NCBI GenBank assembly: GCA_033851265.1
Contig: JAWWOW010000003.1
Coordinates: forward strand, 248,001-312,000
Source: JAWWOW01 sp033851265
GTDB lineage: Bacteria; Actinomycetota; Actinomycetes; JAWWOW01
DNA: 64,000 nucleotides
Reading direction: 5' to 3'
Shown one piece after another: positions 25,898-34,166 of the stretch. The notes beneath the pieces were generated by a model that did not search any database, was not told where the DNA came from, and worked only from the letters and a program-made list of their open reading frames with translations. Position 1 is the first letter of the stretch, and every line of letters starts with the position of its first letter. The translations under genes were made by a program, and so were the position numbers.

Positions 25898-26602
25898 GTG
25901 TTGTTCGTCCATGAGACGCACGAGGTCATCGGGCGCAAGGAGGAGGAGTTCGAGGCGGCGATCCGCGACGAGTGGATGCCGACCCTCGCCAAGACCGACA
26001 ACGCGCGACTGCTCTGGTACGCCGTGCACATCCACGGCACCGGGCCGGCGTACAACATCATCACGATCACCGCGGTCCGTGACGGCGCGGCGTGGGAAGA
26101 GCTCGGGCGGCGGCTCTATGACGGTGATCTCGCCAGCTGGCAGACCGGTCTCGACGCACTGCGTCACCGGGTGACGTCCTCGACGATGCTCCCCGTCCCG
26201 TGGTCGCCGATGCAAGAGATCGACCTCGACGCGGTACCGGTCGGCGGCGAGGAGCACGAGCCCTCCATATATATGGAGGACACCGGCTGGCCGCACGCGG
26301 CGTTGCAGGACTACGTGAGCTTCTGGGGCAGCGGCTACCACCAGCCGATGCAGGCCCGTCCGCCCGGCGAGCGGTTGCTCGACATCCAGGCGTGCTTCCA
26401 GCCGGCGTACGGCGCGGGTCGGCGCAAGGAAGCGGTGCTCTGGCAGAAGGTTCTCGACCACGACCGTCTGCTCCACCTGCTGACGGACGAGACGCCCCCC
26501 GAGCGGAAGCTGCCCGGGACGTTCATGCACGAGGCGCTGGCCTACCGCGACCAGTGGCGGTCCCGGCTGCTGCGGACGAGCCGCTGGTCGCCGCTCTACT
26601 AG
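25898..26602 (+). CDS. NIPSNAP/EthD-like dimeric alpha-beta barrel protein (tentative)
   Basis: The 234-residue protein begins MLFVHETHEVIGRKEEEFEAAI, the ferredoxin-like strand-helix opening seen in NIPSNAP proteins, with a second similar half from about residue 120 (SIYMEDTGWPHAALQDYVSFW; LLDIQACFQPAYGAGRRKEAVLWQKV). Two such halves suggest a fused dimeric alpha-beta barrel. No catalytic residues can be named. GTG 25898 has GGGAGG upstream and directly follows the acyl-CoA ligase stop, so it probably serves the same pathway. An 18-bp palindrome lies inside the gene. Confidence 0.6.
   Translation: MLFVHETHEVIGRKEEEFEAAIRDEWMPTLAKTDNARLLWYAVHIHGTGPAYNIITITAVRDGAAWEELGRRLYDGDLASWQTGLDALRHRVTSSTMLPVPWSPMQEIDLDAVPVGGEEHEPSIYMEDTGWPHAALQDYVSFWGSGYHQPMQARPPGERLLDIQACFQPAYGAGRRKEAVLWQKVLDHDRLLHLLTDETPPERKLPGTFMHEALAYRDQWRSRLLRTSRWSPLY
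26262..26279. repeat. 18-bp perfect palindrome within a coding sequence
   Basis: CCTCCATATATATGGAGG reads the same on both strands. It encodes residues 122-127 (around SIYME), with the uncommon ATA isoleucine codon. Its core is an 8-bp A/T run in very GC-rich coding DNA. Confidence 0.6.
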
Positions 26603-26649
26603 CCAACCTGGTGGTGTGCGGCCCGCTCCGTCGAGGGGATCATGGGGGC

Positions 26650-27111
26650 GTGCAGACGTTCCTGCCCTACCCCGACTTCGCGATGACCGCCGTCGTCCTC
26701 GACGAGCGCCGCCTCGGTCGCCAACGCGTCGAAGCGCTGCAGGTCCTCCGGGCGCTGACCCGCGACACCTACGGATGGAAGAACCACCCCGCCGTTCTCA
26801 TGTGGTGGGGGTACGCCGAGGCCGTCGCGTCGTACGGCATCGTCATGTGCGCGGAGTGGTCGCGGCGGGGCCACCCCGACACCTGCGCGGCGAGCATCAG
26901 CATGGATCTCGGCGAGGTGCCGCGAACCCAGGAGGAGCTCGACGCCGCCGAGGCATTGCCGCCCTGGCTGGGGGACGAGGCCTTTCACCGCAGCCACCAG
27001 GCGGCGCTGGTCCGGAAGGACCCCGAGCACTACCGGCCGCTGTTCCCCGACGTGGACCCGAAAGAGCCCTATTACTGGCCGGTGCCCCGGCGTACCAAGC
27101 ACTACCTGTGA
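26650..27111 (+). CDS. MSMEG_6728-family protein (pyrimidine-dimer glycosylase-like)
   Basis: The 153-residue protein begins with VQTFLPYPDFAMTAVVLDERRLGRQRVEALQVL, the diagnostic opening of this family, which belongs to the Pyr_excise group related to T4 endonuclease V. GWKNHPAVLMWWGYAEAVASYG follows and the protein ends PVPRRTKHYL. By analogy it might cut at cyclobutane pyrimidine dimers, but the actinomycete branch is mostly uncharacterised. GTG 26650 is chosen because the conserved QTFLPY motif starts right there. It is 47 bp after the NIPSNAP-like gene and 60 bp before a sigma factor gene. Confidence 0.75.
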   Translation: MQTFLPYPDFAMTAVVLDERRLGRQRVEALQVLRALTRDTYGWKNHPAVLMWWGYAEAVASYGIVMCAEWSRRGHPDTCAASISMDLGEVPRTQEELDAAEALPPWLGDEAFHRSHQAALVRKDPEHYRPLFPDVDPKEPYYWPVPRRTKHYL

Positions 27112-27171
27112 TCCTCCTCACCCCGCTCGCGCTGGGAATCTTCGGCGCTCGATCGACGTTGAGCCAGTCGG

Positions 27172-28236
27172 ATGAAAATGAAAACAGACACCAAGATCAA
27201 CTCAGATACGTCGCCCACCTCCGTCAAGCCGGAGGTCGACGACGCCCTCGTCACGCCCACCGAGGCTGACGACGCATTTGTTACTGCCGCCGAAATCGAC
27301 GAGCTCGATGTCGAAGCTTCCGCGCAGGACCCGGTCCGGCTCTACCTCAACGCGATCGGCAAGGTCGCACTGCTCACCGCCGAGCAAGAGGTGGAGATCG
27401 CCCAGCGGATCGAGACCGGGCTCTACGCCAAGCACCGGCTGGAGAACCGTCGTAAGGGTGAGCGGATGACCGCTCGGCTGCGCGCCGACCTCACCTGGCT
27501 TGCGGCCGATGGTGAGCGGGCCAAGGACGAGCTCATCAACGCGAACCTTCGCCTCGTCGTCTCTGTCGCGAAGAAGTACGCGCGGCCGTCGATGCCGCTG
27601 CTCGACCTGATCCAGGAGGGCAACCTCGGGCTGGTCCGTGCCGTGGAGAAGTTCGACTACCGGCGCGGCTTCAAGTTCTCGACGTACGCCGTGTGGTGGA
27701 TCCGTCAGGCGATGACCCGCGGCATGGCCGAGCAGTCGCGAACCGTGCGGCTGCCCGTGCACCTCTTCGAAGAGGTCAACAAGCTCGGTCGCGCTCGTCG
27801 TCATCTGCGCAACGACCTGAACCGCGAGCCGACCGTGGATGAGCTCGCCGAGGCTGCCGGGCTGACCCCCGAGCGAGTCGACGAGATCACCCGGATCGCG
27901 CGCGACCCGGTCTCGCTCGACCGTGCCATCGGCGACGACGGCACGACCGAGTTCGGCGACCTCGTCGCTGACGACGAGGCCGTCGCCCCGGACGAGGTGC
28001 TCGCCCGTCGGTCACTGCGCGGTGAGCTGGAGAATGCGCTGGACGTGCTCGACGAGCGCGAGCAGCGCGTGCTTGCCTACCGGTTCGGACTTGTCGACGG
28101 CCGCGAGTACACCTTGCAGCAGGTCGGCCAGCTGATCGGTCTCACCCGCGAGCGGATTCGTCAGATCGAGCGTGATGCGTTGGCGAAGCTGCGCGACGCC
28201 GAAGAGACCGAAGCGCTGCGCGACTACGCCGTCTGA
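27172..28236 (+). CDS. Sigma-70 family RNA polymerase sigma factor, HrdB/SigB-like
   Basis: The 354-residue sigma factor has region 1.2 (DPVRLYLNAIGKVALLTAEQEVEIAQRIE), region 2 (LRLVVSVAKKYA...LLDLIQEGNLGLVRAVEKFDYRRGFKFSTYAVWWIRQAM), region 3 (LPVHLFEEVNKLGRARRHL...EPTVDELAEAAGL) and region 4 (LDEREQRVLAYRFGL...TLQQVGQLIGLTRERIRQIERDALAKLR). It lacks the long acidic region 1.1 of the housekeeping factor, so it is probably a group 2 paralogue. Start ATG 27172 or 27178. Its 3' end overlaps the convergent LPXTG gene by 13 bp. Confidence 0.9.
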   Translation: MKMKTDTKINSDTSPTSVKPEVDDALVTPTEADDAFVTAAEIDELDVEASAQDPVRLYLNAIGKVALLTAEQEVEIAQRIETGLYAKHRLENRRKGERMTARLRADLTWLAADGERAKDELINANLRLVVSVAKKYARPSMPLLDLIQEGNLGLVRAVEKFDYRRGFKFSTYAVWWIRQAMTRGMAEQSRTVRLPVHLFEEVNKLGRARRHLRNDLNREPTVDELAEAAGLTPERVDEITRIARDPVSLDRAIGDDGTTEFGDLVADDEAVAPDEVLARRSLRGELENALDVLDEREQRVLAYRFGLVDGREYTLQQVGQLIGLTRERIRQIERDALAKLRDAEETEALRDYAV

Positions 28237-29468
28237 CCGTCGACCTTCCGGCGACCGACACAGGTGCTGCCGGCCATCACGACGATGCCCAGCCCCAGTA
28301 ACGCGAGCCCGACAGTCAATGCGCTGTCGATGTTGCGCGGACCGGTCACCGGCAAGGTCGGCGGTTGTGCTGTCACCGGCGGACGACCGAGCACCTCTGT
28401 CTTGGGGATCGTCACGGTCACCTTCGCGGTATCGCAGGCACCCTGGCCGTCGGTCACGGTGTAGGTGAACGAGTCCGTCCCGGTGAACCCGGCGTCGGGG
28501 ATGTAGAGCACCTGCTTGCCCGAGACCACCGTCTGCCCGTGCTGCGGTTGGGTGATGGCCCACAGCCGGACTGTGTCGCCGGCCGGTGCAGTTGCGTACT
28601 TCAACGGGTCGAAGCCGACGGGCGTGTTGACCTTGGTCTTGAGGGTGACGTCGCGCGCCGTCGGTCCGACGTTGGAGACATGAACCTTGACCAGCCCTCC
28701 GGTCACCGCCGCTCCCGCACCGGTGCGAGCCGAGTAGGTGAACGAGTCTTTACCGACGAAGCCCACCGCCGGCTTGTAGGTCACCGTGCCGTCGGGCGCG
28801 GTCGTGACCGAGCCGTGCTGTGGGGTGCCCACCGAGGCCACCTGCAGTGCTCCGCCGGCCCCGTCGTCATTGGCCAGGACGTTGATGTGAGTCGACGTGT
28901 TCTGCAGCGTCGTGACTCTGTCGGTCTTCAGCTTGGGTGCCTTGGGTGCCGCGGGCGGCTTGGGTGCCTTGACCGGCTTCGGCTGGAGGTTGAGCAGCAG
29001 CCAGAAGGTCGCCGACGCCTGCGCCTTCGATGTGACGTCCGGCACCGCGAAGCTATGGACAGCGGCGTCCGCGAGGTAGCCACCCGGCGAGTGGGCCGAA
29101 ACCACGGCGTACTGCCCGCCCGGGACCTTGCTCGCAAACGTGATCACGCCGGACGCGTTCGACCGGGATCCACCGAGGTCGGTTGTGCCCGCCGGACAGA
29201 CCGCACCCTGCGGTCCAGCTCCGTGCCCGCAGAGGTGGTAGCCCGCCCCGGACACCCGTGCCCCGGTCACCGGGTTCGTGATCTGCAGGCCGACCGGCCG
29301 AGCCAGCGGTGCCTGCTGAGTCTGCGGATTGGCCGTGGCATCTGCGGCGCTCGCGGCCGGCGCCACCGCTAATGACAGTGCGCCGAGAGTCGTCACCGAT
29401 GCGAGCACCGTCAGGGGCAGCGACCAGAGCAGACGACGCGAGGGCTTACGCGGACGATGACGTCCCAT
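28224..29468 (-). CDS. LPXTG cell-wall protein with tandem Ig/cadherin-like domains
   Basis: The 414-residue surface protein starts at ATG 29468. It has a signal peptide (about 1-42, ending ASAAD), a prealbumin-like domain (VGLQITNPVTGARVSGAGYHL...GVITFASKVPGGQYAVV, about 60-150), a Lys/Pro linker, and two Ig-like repeats (LANDDGAGGALQVASVGTPQHG with PAVGFVGKDSFTYS; then TQPQHGQTVV with PDAGFTGTDSFTYTVTDGQG). The C-terminus has LPVTG, a hydrophobic span (SALTVGLALLGLGIVVMAGS) and GRRK, a class D/E-type sorting signal. A sortase elsewhere must anchor it. Paralogue of the 30426-31802 product. Confidence 0.86.
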   Translation of the reverse strand: MGRHRPRKPSRRLLWSLPLTVLASVTTLGALSLAVAPAASAADATANPQTQQAPLARPVGLQITNPVTGARVSGAGYHLCGHGAGPQGAVCPAGTTDLGGSRSNASGVITFASKVPGGQYAVVSAHSPGGYLADAAVHSFAVPDVTSKAQASATFWLLLNLQPKPVKAPKPPAAPKAPKLKTDRVTTLQNTSTHINVLANDDGAGGALQVASVGTPQHGSVTTAPDGTVTYKPAVGFVGKDSFTYSARTGAGAAVTGGLVKVHVSNVGPTARDVTLKTKVNTPVGFDPLKYATAPAGDTVRLWAITQPQHGQTVVSGKQVLYIPDAGFTGTDSFTYTVTDGQGACDTAKVTVTIPKTEVLGRPPVTAQPPTLPVTGPRNIDSALTVGLALLGLGIVVMAGSTCVGRRKVDGQTA

Positions 29469-29724
29469 TGTGTTTTCACCCGTATGCGGACACGTCGAGG
29501 CCGAGCGCACGAGGCGGGCGCACCGCAAGGTGCTGCCGCCGGCACTACGAGGCTTTCGACTGGAGTAGTTGAGGGGGACTTACTCGCTCCGCTGGGCCGT
29601 ACCTTGTCAGCCGAGTCACCGCTTCGTCTAGTCCGGCGACACGTTTCTCGACGGCTGGCCCGAACATCGGCCGCATCAGTCACAGCGTTGTCAGTGAAAA
29701 CCAATTTGGACCGCAGCTTCGCAG

Positions 29725-29733
29725 TTATCCACA
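29725..29733 (+). promoter_or_regulatory. Perfect DnaA-box 9-mer (TTATCCACA)
   Basis: An exact TTATCCACA in the 284 bp between the GNAT gene and the LPXTG gene. Otherwise this gap should hold the LPXTG promoter; I see no clear -35/-10 or hairpin in it. As a lone box it does not indicate an origin. Confidence 0.3.
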
Positions 29734-29752
29734 GGCCAACGTTGTGGTCCGA

Positions 29753-30421
29753 CTAGTTGTCAGAGTCAGGTTCCAACAGCCGACTCGGTACGCCGACAGC
29801 TTCGCTGGCTGGTGTCATCGGCGGTAGCGACGAGGTCCGTGGAATCCGCCGGCCATGGAACGACTCCGGTGAACGGGCGGCGTAGGCCTCACCCAGGTCG
29901 GTGCGTTCGCCCCCACCCCACAGCGGCCCCCAGCCGTGCGCGGCGCGGACACCGGCCGCCGCCAGGATCAGCTTGGTGGCCAGCCCGCGTCGTCGCCACG
30001 TCGGCGCGACGTAGATCTGATGAAGCTGCCCGGTCTGGTACCACCACCGAATCGCAGCCACCTGCTGGTCGCTGCTGACCGGCATGCCGGTGAACGTGTC
30101 GGCGTCGACGACGATCCCGTCAGGCCGGTCGTCTGTCGCGAACGCGACGAGGGACATCGCCGGCGGTTGAGCATCGTGCTCGGGGAAGCCGACGTACCAG
30201 AGCGGCGGAGCTTTCGTCGCGAGCACCTTCGTGACAAGTACGCCGAGCATCCGCCCGGTGGCCGCGTCGATCCGGACGACAGCCACCGCCTCCGCGGGGT
30301 CACCCTCGACCGTGTCGACGATCGCCGCATCGGGCTGGCGGTCGTCGGCATAAGCGATGAGCTCCAGCACCGGTGGGTGCGAGTCCGGAATCGGATGGCG
30401 AGCCCACCAGACCCCGCTCAT
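29753..30421 (-). CDS. GNAT family N-acetyltransferase
   Basis: The 222-residue protein has a GNAT core in its second half: LHQIYVAPTWRRRGLATKLILAAAGVRAAHGW, where WRRRGLATKL is the acetyl-CoA pyrophosphate loop and the following helix. The first half (HPPVLELIAYADDRQPDAAIVDTVEGDP...AVVRIDAATGRMLGVLVT) is a degenerate second copy or substrate domain. ATG 30421 lies four bases after the stop of the LPXTG gene upstream, so they form one transcript. Acetylation of a surface or wall component is conceivable but not shown. Confidence 0.8.
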   Translation of the reverse strand: MSGVWWARHPIPDSHPPVLELIAYADDRQPDAAIVDTVEGDPAEAVAVVRIDAATGRMLGVLVTKVLATKAPPLWYVGFPEHDAQPPAMSLVAFATDDRPDGIVVDADTFTGMPVSSDQQVAAIRWWYQTGQLHQIYVAPTWRRRGLATKLILAAAGVRAAHGWGPLWGGGERTDLGEAYAARSPESFHGRRIPRTSSLPPMTPASEAVGVPSRLLEPDSDN

Positions 30422-30425
30422 GGGG

Positions 30426-31802
30426 TCAGTCCCGGAGCCGGTGTTTTCCCGGCTGCGACGTCGCCGTCATGAGCACGACTCCCAGGCGGGCCAGGCCGAG
30501 GCGACGACGTAGTCCCGGCACCGCGCCGCCGGCCATCAGGATGATGCCAGCGCCGAGCAGTCCGACGCCCGCCTGCACCATGCGGTCGACCTCGCCGGCG
30601 CCGGTGAAGGGCAGCGCCGAGCCATTTGCCGCCGCAACGGCGTTGACCGTCACAGTGACCGTGGCCGTAGCGACGCCACCCAGGACGTTGGTGGCTGTGT
30701 AGGTGAAGGTGTCCGTACCGTCGAAGCCGGCGTCTGGTGCGTAGGTCACGGAACCGTTGGCGTTCTTGGTGACCGTGCCGTGAGCCGGGGTGCCCAGGCT
30801 GGTCAGCGTCAAGGGAGCGCTGACCGCTGTGTCGTTGGCAAGCACCGCGATGTTCTTCGTGGTGTTTGCGTCCATCGCCACGGCGTCGTCGACCAAGACC
30901 GGTGGCTTTGGCTTCAGCTTGACGTTCTTCTGGAACAGCACGCCGGACTGCGCCGCGTCCGTCACCACCGGCATCGTGAACCCATGCGATGTGTCGGCCT
31001 GGTAGCCACTAGGGACGCCGGTAGCGCGGACGGAGAAGTTGCCGCCCTGATAGAGACCGGGGAACGTCACCACACCTCCGGAGTTCGATGTCGCCGTGGC
31101 AACGTCGGTGGCGCCCTGGAAGAGGTGGTAGGTCGCGTTGGCGACCGGGTTGCTCGTCTTCGAGTTCGTGACCTTCACGCCGATCGGGCGCCACGTGCCG
31201 GGCACCTCAACGGTGAGGGTCCCCGGGCAGAACGGCGGTGAGCCGCACTCAGGCACTGTCTGGATCAAGGGTGCGAGGTTGAGGAACCCCGCCGGTAGCG
31301 CGGACGGGTCGTGCAGAGTCACGGTGAGTGGGATGCCGGTCGGCAGGAAGGTTGAGCAGGTGGCGGGGGAGCCCGAGACCGTGCACACCGACGCGGGTGA
31401 TGTGATCGCCGGCGGCGCGAGGACATCGATCACCAGTCCGCTGAACGACGGTGCAGGACTGGCGGGGAAGGTTCCTGGCTTGCCGATCACTCTGATCGTG
31501 GGCTTGCCGACGCCGAACTGCGGCGTGATGGTTTGGCCAACGCCGGCCTTCGCTGAGGTCGTGGTGAATGGGCGCAGCCACTTGGCTTGAGCTGGGTGCG
31601 CGGCGAGGTACGCCGAGATCTGCTCCGGGGTCGGAGCCGGCTTCGCGGAGGTGTTCCCTGTCGTCGTGCTGTCGGCGGCCGCAGCCGTGCCGGTCGCGAG
31701 GAACGACATCGCGCCGAGTGTCGTCAGGGAGGCAACGGCGGTGACCGGAACCCGGCGTACCAACCGCTGTGAACGCGTGCATGCACGTTGTTGACGAGCC
31801 AT
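30426..31802 (-). CDS. LPXTG cell-wall protein with prealbumin-like and Ig-like domains
   Basis: The 458-residue protein has a signal peptide (about 1-42, TGTAAAAD), a unique region (50-200), a prealbumin-like domain (IGVKVTNSKTSNPVANATYHLF...GVVTFPGLYQGGNFSVRATGVPSGY) and one Ig-like domain (VLANDTAVSAPLTLTSLGTPAHG...YAPDAGFDGTDTFTYTATN). LPFTG, a hydrophobic helix (VQAGVGLLGAGIILMAGGAV) and RRR form the sorting signal, but a further 30 residues follow the basic stop-transfer patch, an unusually long tail. Paralogous to the 28224-29468 product, so this is a duplicated pair split by the GNAT gene. Confidence 0.85.
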   Translation of the reverse strand: MARQQRACTRSQRLVRRVPVTAVASLTTLGAMSFLATGTAAAADSTTTGNTSAKPAPTPEQISAYLAAHPAQAKWLRPFTTTSAKAGVGQTITPQFGVGKPTIRVIGKPGTFPASPAPSFSGLVIDVLAPPAITSPASVCTVSGSPATCSTFLPTGIPLTVTLHDPSALPAGFLNLAPLIQTVPECGSPPFCPGTLTVEVPGTWRPIGVKVTNSKTSNPVANATYHLFQGATDVATATSNSGGVVTFPGLYQGGNFSVRATGVPSGYQADTSHGFTMPVVTDAAQSGVLFQKNVKLKPKPPVLVDDAVAMDANTTKNIAVLANDTAVSAPLTLTSLGTPAHGTVTKNANGSVTYAPDAGFDGTDTFTYTATNVLGGVATATVTVTVNAVAAANGSALPFTGAGEVDRMVQAGVGLLGAGIILMAGGAVPGLRRRLGLARLGVVLMTATSQPGKHRLRD

Positions 31803-31935
31803 GAAGACCGCTCCGCTGGTTGTGCAATAGGCCCCGTCGCCTACGCGAACTCACCGTAAGCCTGCGCGACCCTCTGTGACCAGTGTTACGGGTGGGTTTT
31901 TCGGCTACAACGCGTCCCACGCCGCGTGCGGCCGC

Positions 31936-33120
31936 TCACGGGCTTTGCCGCAGGGCGTACTTGGTCAACCGGGCAACTGCTTCGTCGAGCACGTCGTCGC
32001 GTTTGCAGAACGCGAAGCGAACGTACGGTGCCCCCGCTGCGGGGTCGTCGTAGAAAAACGCGGTGGGGATCGCGACCACGCCGGCCTCGTGGGGAAGCGC
32101 GCGTGTCCACGCGACCGTGTCCTGTACGCCGAGCGGGCGCACGTCGGCCTGGATGAAGTAGGTGCCCGCCGGACGATGCACGTCGAGGCCGACCTTTTCC
32201 AACCCGACGGCGAGTCGGTCGCGGCGGTCCTGCAGCGACAACCGCAAGCCCTCGACCCAACCCATCTCGTGACCGAGCGCATAGGCAACGGCGAGTTGAA
32301 ACGGTCCACTGTGCGTGAACGTCGTGAACTGCTTGACCGTCTGGGCGGCGCGCACCAACTGCGCTGGTGCGCAGATCCAGCCGATCTTCCAGCCCGTGAC
32401 GGAGAAGGTCTTGCCCGCGCTGCTGATCGAGATAGTGCGCTCGCGCATGCCGGGAAGCGCAGCGATCGGGATGTGCTCCGCGTCGTCGTACGTGAGGTGT
32501 TCGTAGACCTCGTCGGTCACCACGAGGATGTCGCGGTCGATGGCGACCTCGGCGATGGACTCGAGCTCGGTCTTGGTGAAGACCGTCCCGGTGGGGTTGT
32601 GCGGGCTGTTGAGCAGCAACAACTTGGTCTTGCGCGTGACGGCACTGCGGAGCTCGTCGATGTCGAAGGTGAATCGCGTGCCCGGGCTATCGGGCCGCAA
32701 GGTCACGGGCCGCCGGATGGCGCCCGCAAGGGCGATGGTGGCGGCATAGGAGTCGTAGTAGGGCTCGAAGAGCGCAACCTCGTCACCGGTCTCGCACAGC
32801 GCGAGGACCGTCGCCGCGATCGCCTCCGTCGCACCGACGGTGACGAGCACCTCGCCGTCGGGGTCGTAGCCAAGGTCGTAGCGCGCCTGCCGGTGGCCGG
32901 CGATGGCTTGCCGGAGTGGCGGCAGGCCGGGACCAGGTGGGTACTGGTTGACGCCTTCGCCGATGGCTTGCTGCGCGCGTTCGAGCATTCCGGATGGTCC
33001 GTCGGTGTCCGGGAATCCTTGCCCGAGGTTCACGGCACCCGTCTGCAGAGCGAGGGCGGTCATCTCCGCGAAGATCGTCGTACCGAACGCGCTCATGCGT
33101 TGGACAAGCCGACCCGTCAC
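31936..33120 (-). CDS. Class I/II PLP aminotransferase, DapC-like
   Basis: The 394-residue enzyme closely follows the recalled sequence of M. tuberculosis Rv0858c (N-succinyldiaminopimelate aminotransferase): FAEMTALALQTGAVNLGQGFPD, VNQYPPGPGLPPLRQAIA, LVTVGATEAIAATVLAL, LLLNSPHNPTG, VVTDEVYEHL and SSAGKTFSVTGWKIGW, whose Lys binds PLP. The same subfamily also contains methionine/kynurenine aminotransferases, so lysine/peptidoglycan biosynthesis is likely but not certain. Start GTG 33120 or ATG 33096. It is divergent from a nitrilase gene with only 29 bp between. Confidence 0.88.
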   Translation of the reverse strand: MTGRLVQRMSAFGTTIFAEMTALALQTGAVNLGQGFPDTDGPSGMLERAQQAIGEGVNQYPPGPGLPPLRQAIAGHRQARYDLGYDPDGEVLVTVGATEAIAATVLALCETGDEVALFEPYYDSYAATIALAGAIRRPVTLRPDSPGTRFTFDIDELRSAVTRKTKLLLLNSPHNPTGTVFTKTELESIAEVAIDRDILVVTDEVYEHLTYDDAEHIPIAALPGMRERTISISSAGKTFSVTGWKIGWICAPAQLVRAAQTVKQFTTFTHSGPFQLAVAYALGHEMGWVEGLRLSLQDRRDRLAVGLEKVGLDVHRPAGTYFIQADVRPLGVQDTVAWTRALPHEAGVVAIPTAFFYDDPAAGAPYVRFAFCKRDDVLDEAVARLTKYALRQSP

Positions 33121-33149
33121 ATCGCCGAGCGTACGGGCAAGATGGGCTT

Positions 33150-33929
33150 ATGCAGGTGGGAGTTGTGCAGTTCGCCTCGGGCGCGGACAAGGCGGCGAAC
33201 CTCGCGCGTGTCGCTGAGCTCGTGGGTCAGGCAGCCGACCGCGGTGCCCAACTGATCGTTGCGCCGGAGGCGTCCATGCACGCCTTCGGTCAACCCGGTG
33301 ACGAGGTGGCGCCGGCCGCCGAAGCCCTCGACGGGGCGTTCGTGACGGGGCTGTCCGAGACGGCAAGGAAGTACTCGGTGACGGTGGTGGCGGGCATGTT
33401 CGAGACGGTCGAGGGCGACACGACACGCGCCTACAACACCGTCGTGGCGGTCGGACCGGACGGCGAGCTCATCGGTCGCTACCGCAAGGTGCATCTGTTC
33501 GACGCACTCGGCCACATGGAGTCCGACCAGCTCGCGAAGGCGCCGATCGAACTGCTGACGTTTCCGTGCGGTGAGTTCACCGTCGGCGTCATGACCTGTT
33601 ACGACCTGCGCTTTCCCGAGCTGGCTCGCTCCCTCGTCGAGCACGGCGTGACCTGCCTCGCGGTGCCGTCCGCGTGGGTGGCCGGCCCGATGAAGGAAGA
33701 GCAGTGGTCGGTGCTCGTCCGTGCCCGCGCAATCGAGAACACGACGTACGTCGTCGCAGCTGACCAGGCGGCGCCGGAGTACTCCGGTCACAGCATGGTC
33801 GCCGACCCCTATGGGGTGTCGCTCGCGCAGCTCGGCGAAGGCGAGGGGGTCGCCGTGGCGCAGGTGTCGGGCGAGCGGTTGTCCGACGTACGACGGCGGA
33901 TGCCGTCACTGGAGCACCGCCGGCTCTGA
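33150..33929 (+). CDS. Carbon-nitrogen hydrolase (nitrilase/omega-amidase superfamily)
   Basis: The 259-residue protein has the complete catalytic triad: Glu40 (IVAPEASM), Lys113 (YRKVHLFD) and Cys150 (VMTCYDLRFPEL). GRYRKVHLFDALGH and ASRPEL-like surroundings match the deaminated-glutathione amidase/omega-amidase branch, which fits its position divergent from a transaminase: a transaminase-amidase pair disposes of keto-acid amides. ATG 33150 starts the first beta strand directly (MQVGVVQFASG). Confidence 0.88.
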   Translation: MQVGVVQFASGADKAANLARVAELVGQAADRGAQLIVAPEASMHAFGQPGDEVAPAAEALDGAFVTGLSETARKYSVTVVAGMFETVEGDTTRAYNTVVAVGPDGELIGRYRKVHLFDALGHMESDQLAKAPIELLTFPCGEFTVGVMTCYDLRFPELARSLVEHGVTCLAVPSAWVAGPMKEEQWSVLVRARAIENTTYVVAADQAAPEYSGHSMVADPYGVSLAQLGEGEGVAVAQVSGERLSDVRRRMPSLEHRRL

Positions 33930-34013
33930 CGGTGAGATTCATCACGGTCGTCGTTGCGTACTCGCTATGCGCGCGATACCTGCACGTAACGATGGTTTGC
34001 GAGTGTGGCCGAC

Positions 34014-34148
34014 ATGAACGACGACCACATCGAACGCCGGCCGATCTACCTGCCTGGCATCGACCTGACCCTGTGGGTGCTCATCGTTTTCCTACTGCTC
34101 GCCGGTGCCGCGATCGTGACGGGTTCGCTGATCTTGATCATCAGGTGA
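34014..34148 (+). CDS. 44-residue single-pass membrane protein
   Basis: ATG 34014 opens a 44-codon frame ending in TGA at 34146-34148. The N-terminal 14 residues are polar (MNDDHIERRPIYLPG), followed by a continuous hydrophobic helix (LTLWVLIVFLLLAGAAIVTG, then SLILIIR). Codon third positions are GC-rich as in neighbours. It sits in the 237-bp gap between the nitrilase and the aldo/keto reductase genes, co-directional with both. Function unknown; small single-helix proteins often modulate a larger membrane partner. Confidence 0.6.
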   Translation: MNDDHIERRPIYLPGIDLTLWVLIVFLLLAGAAIVTGSLILIIR

Positions 34149-34166
34149 CTAAGTAGAGTCCCAGAG

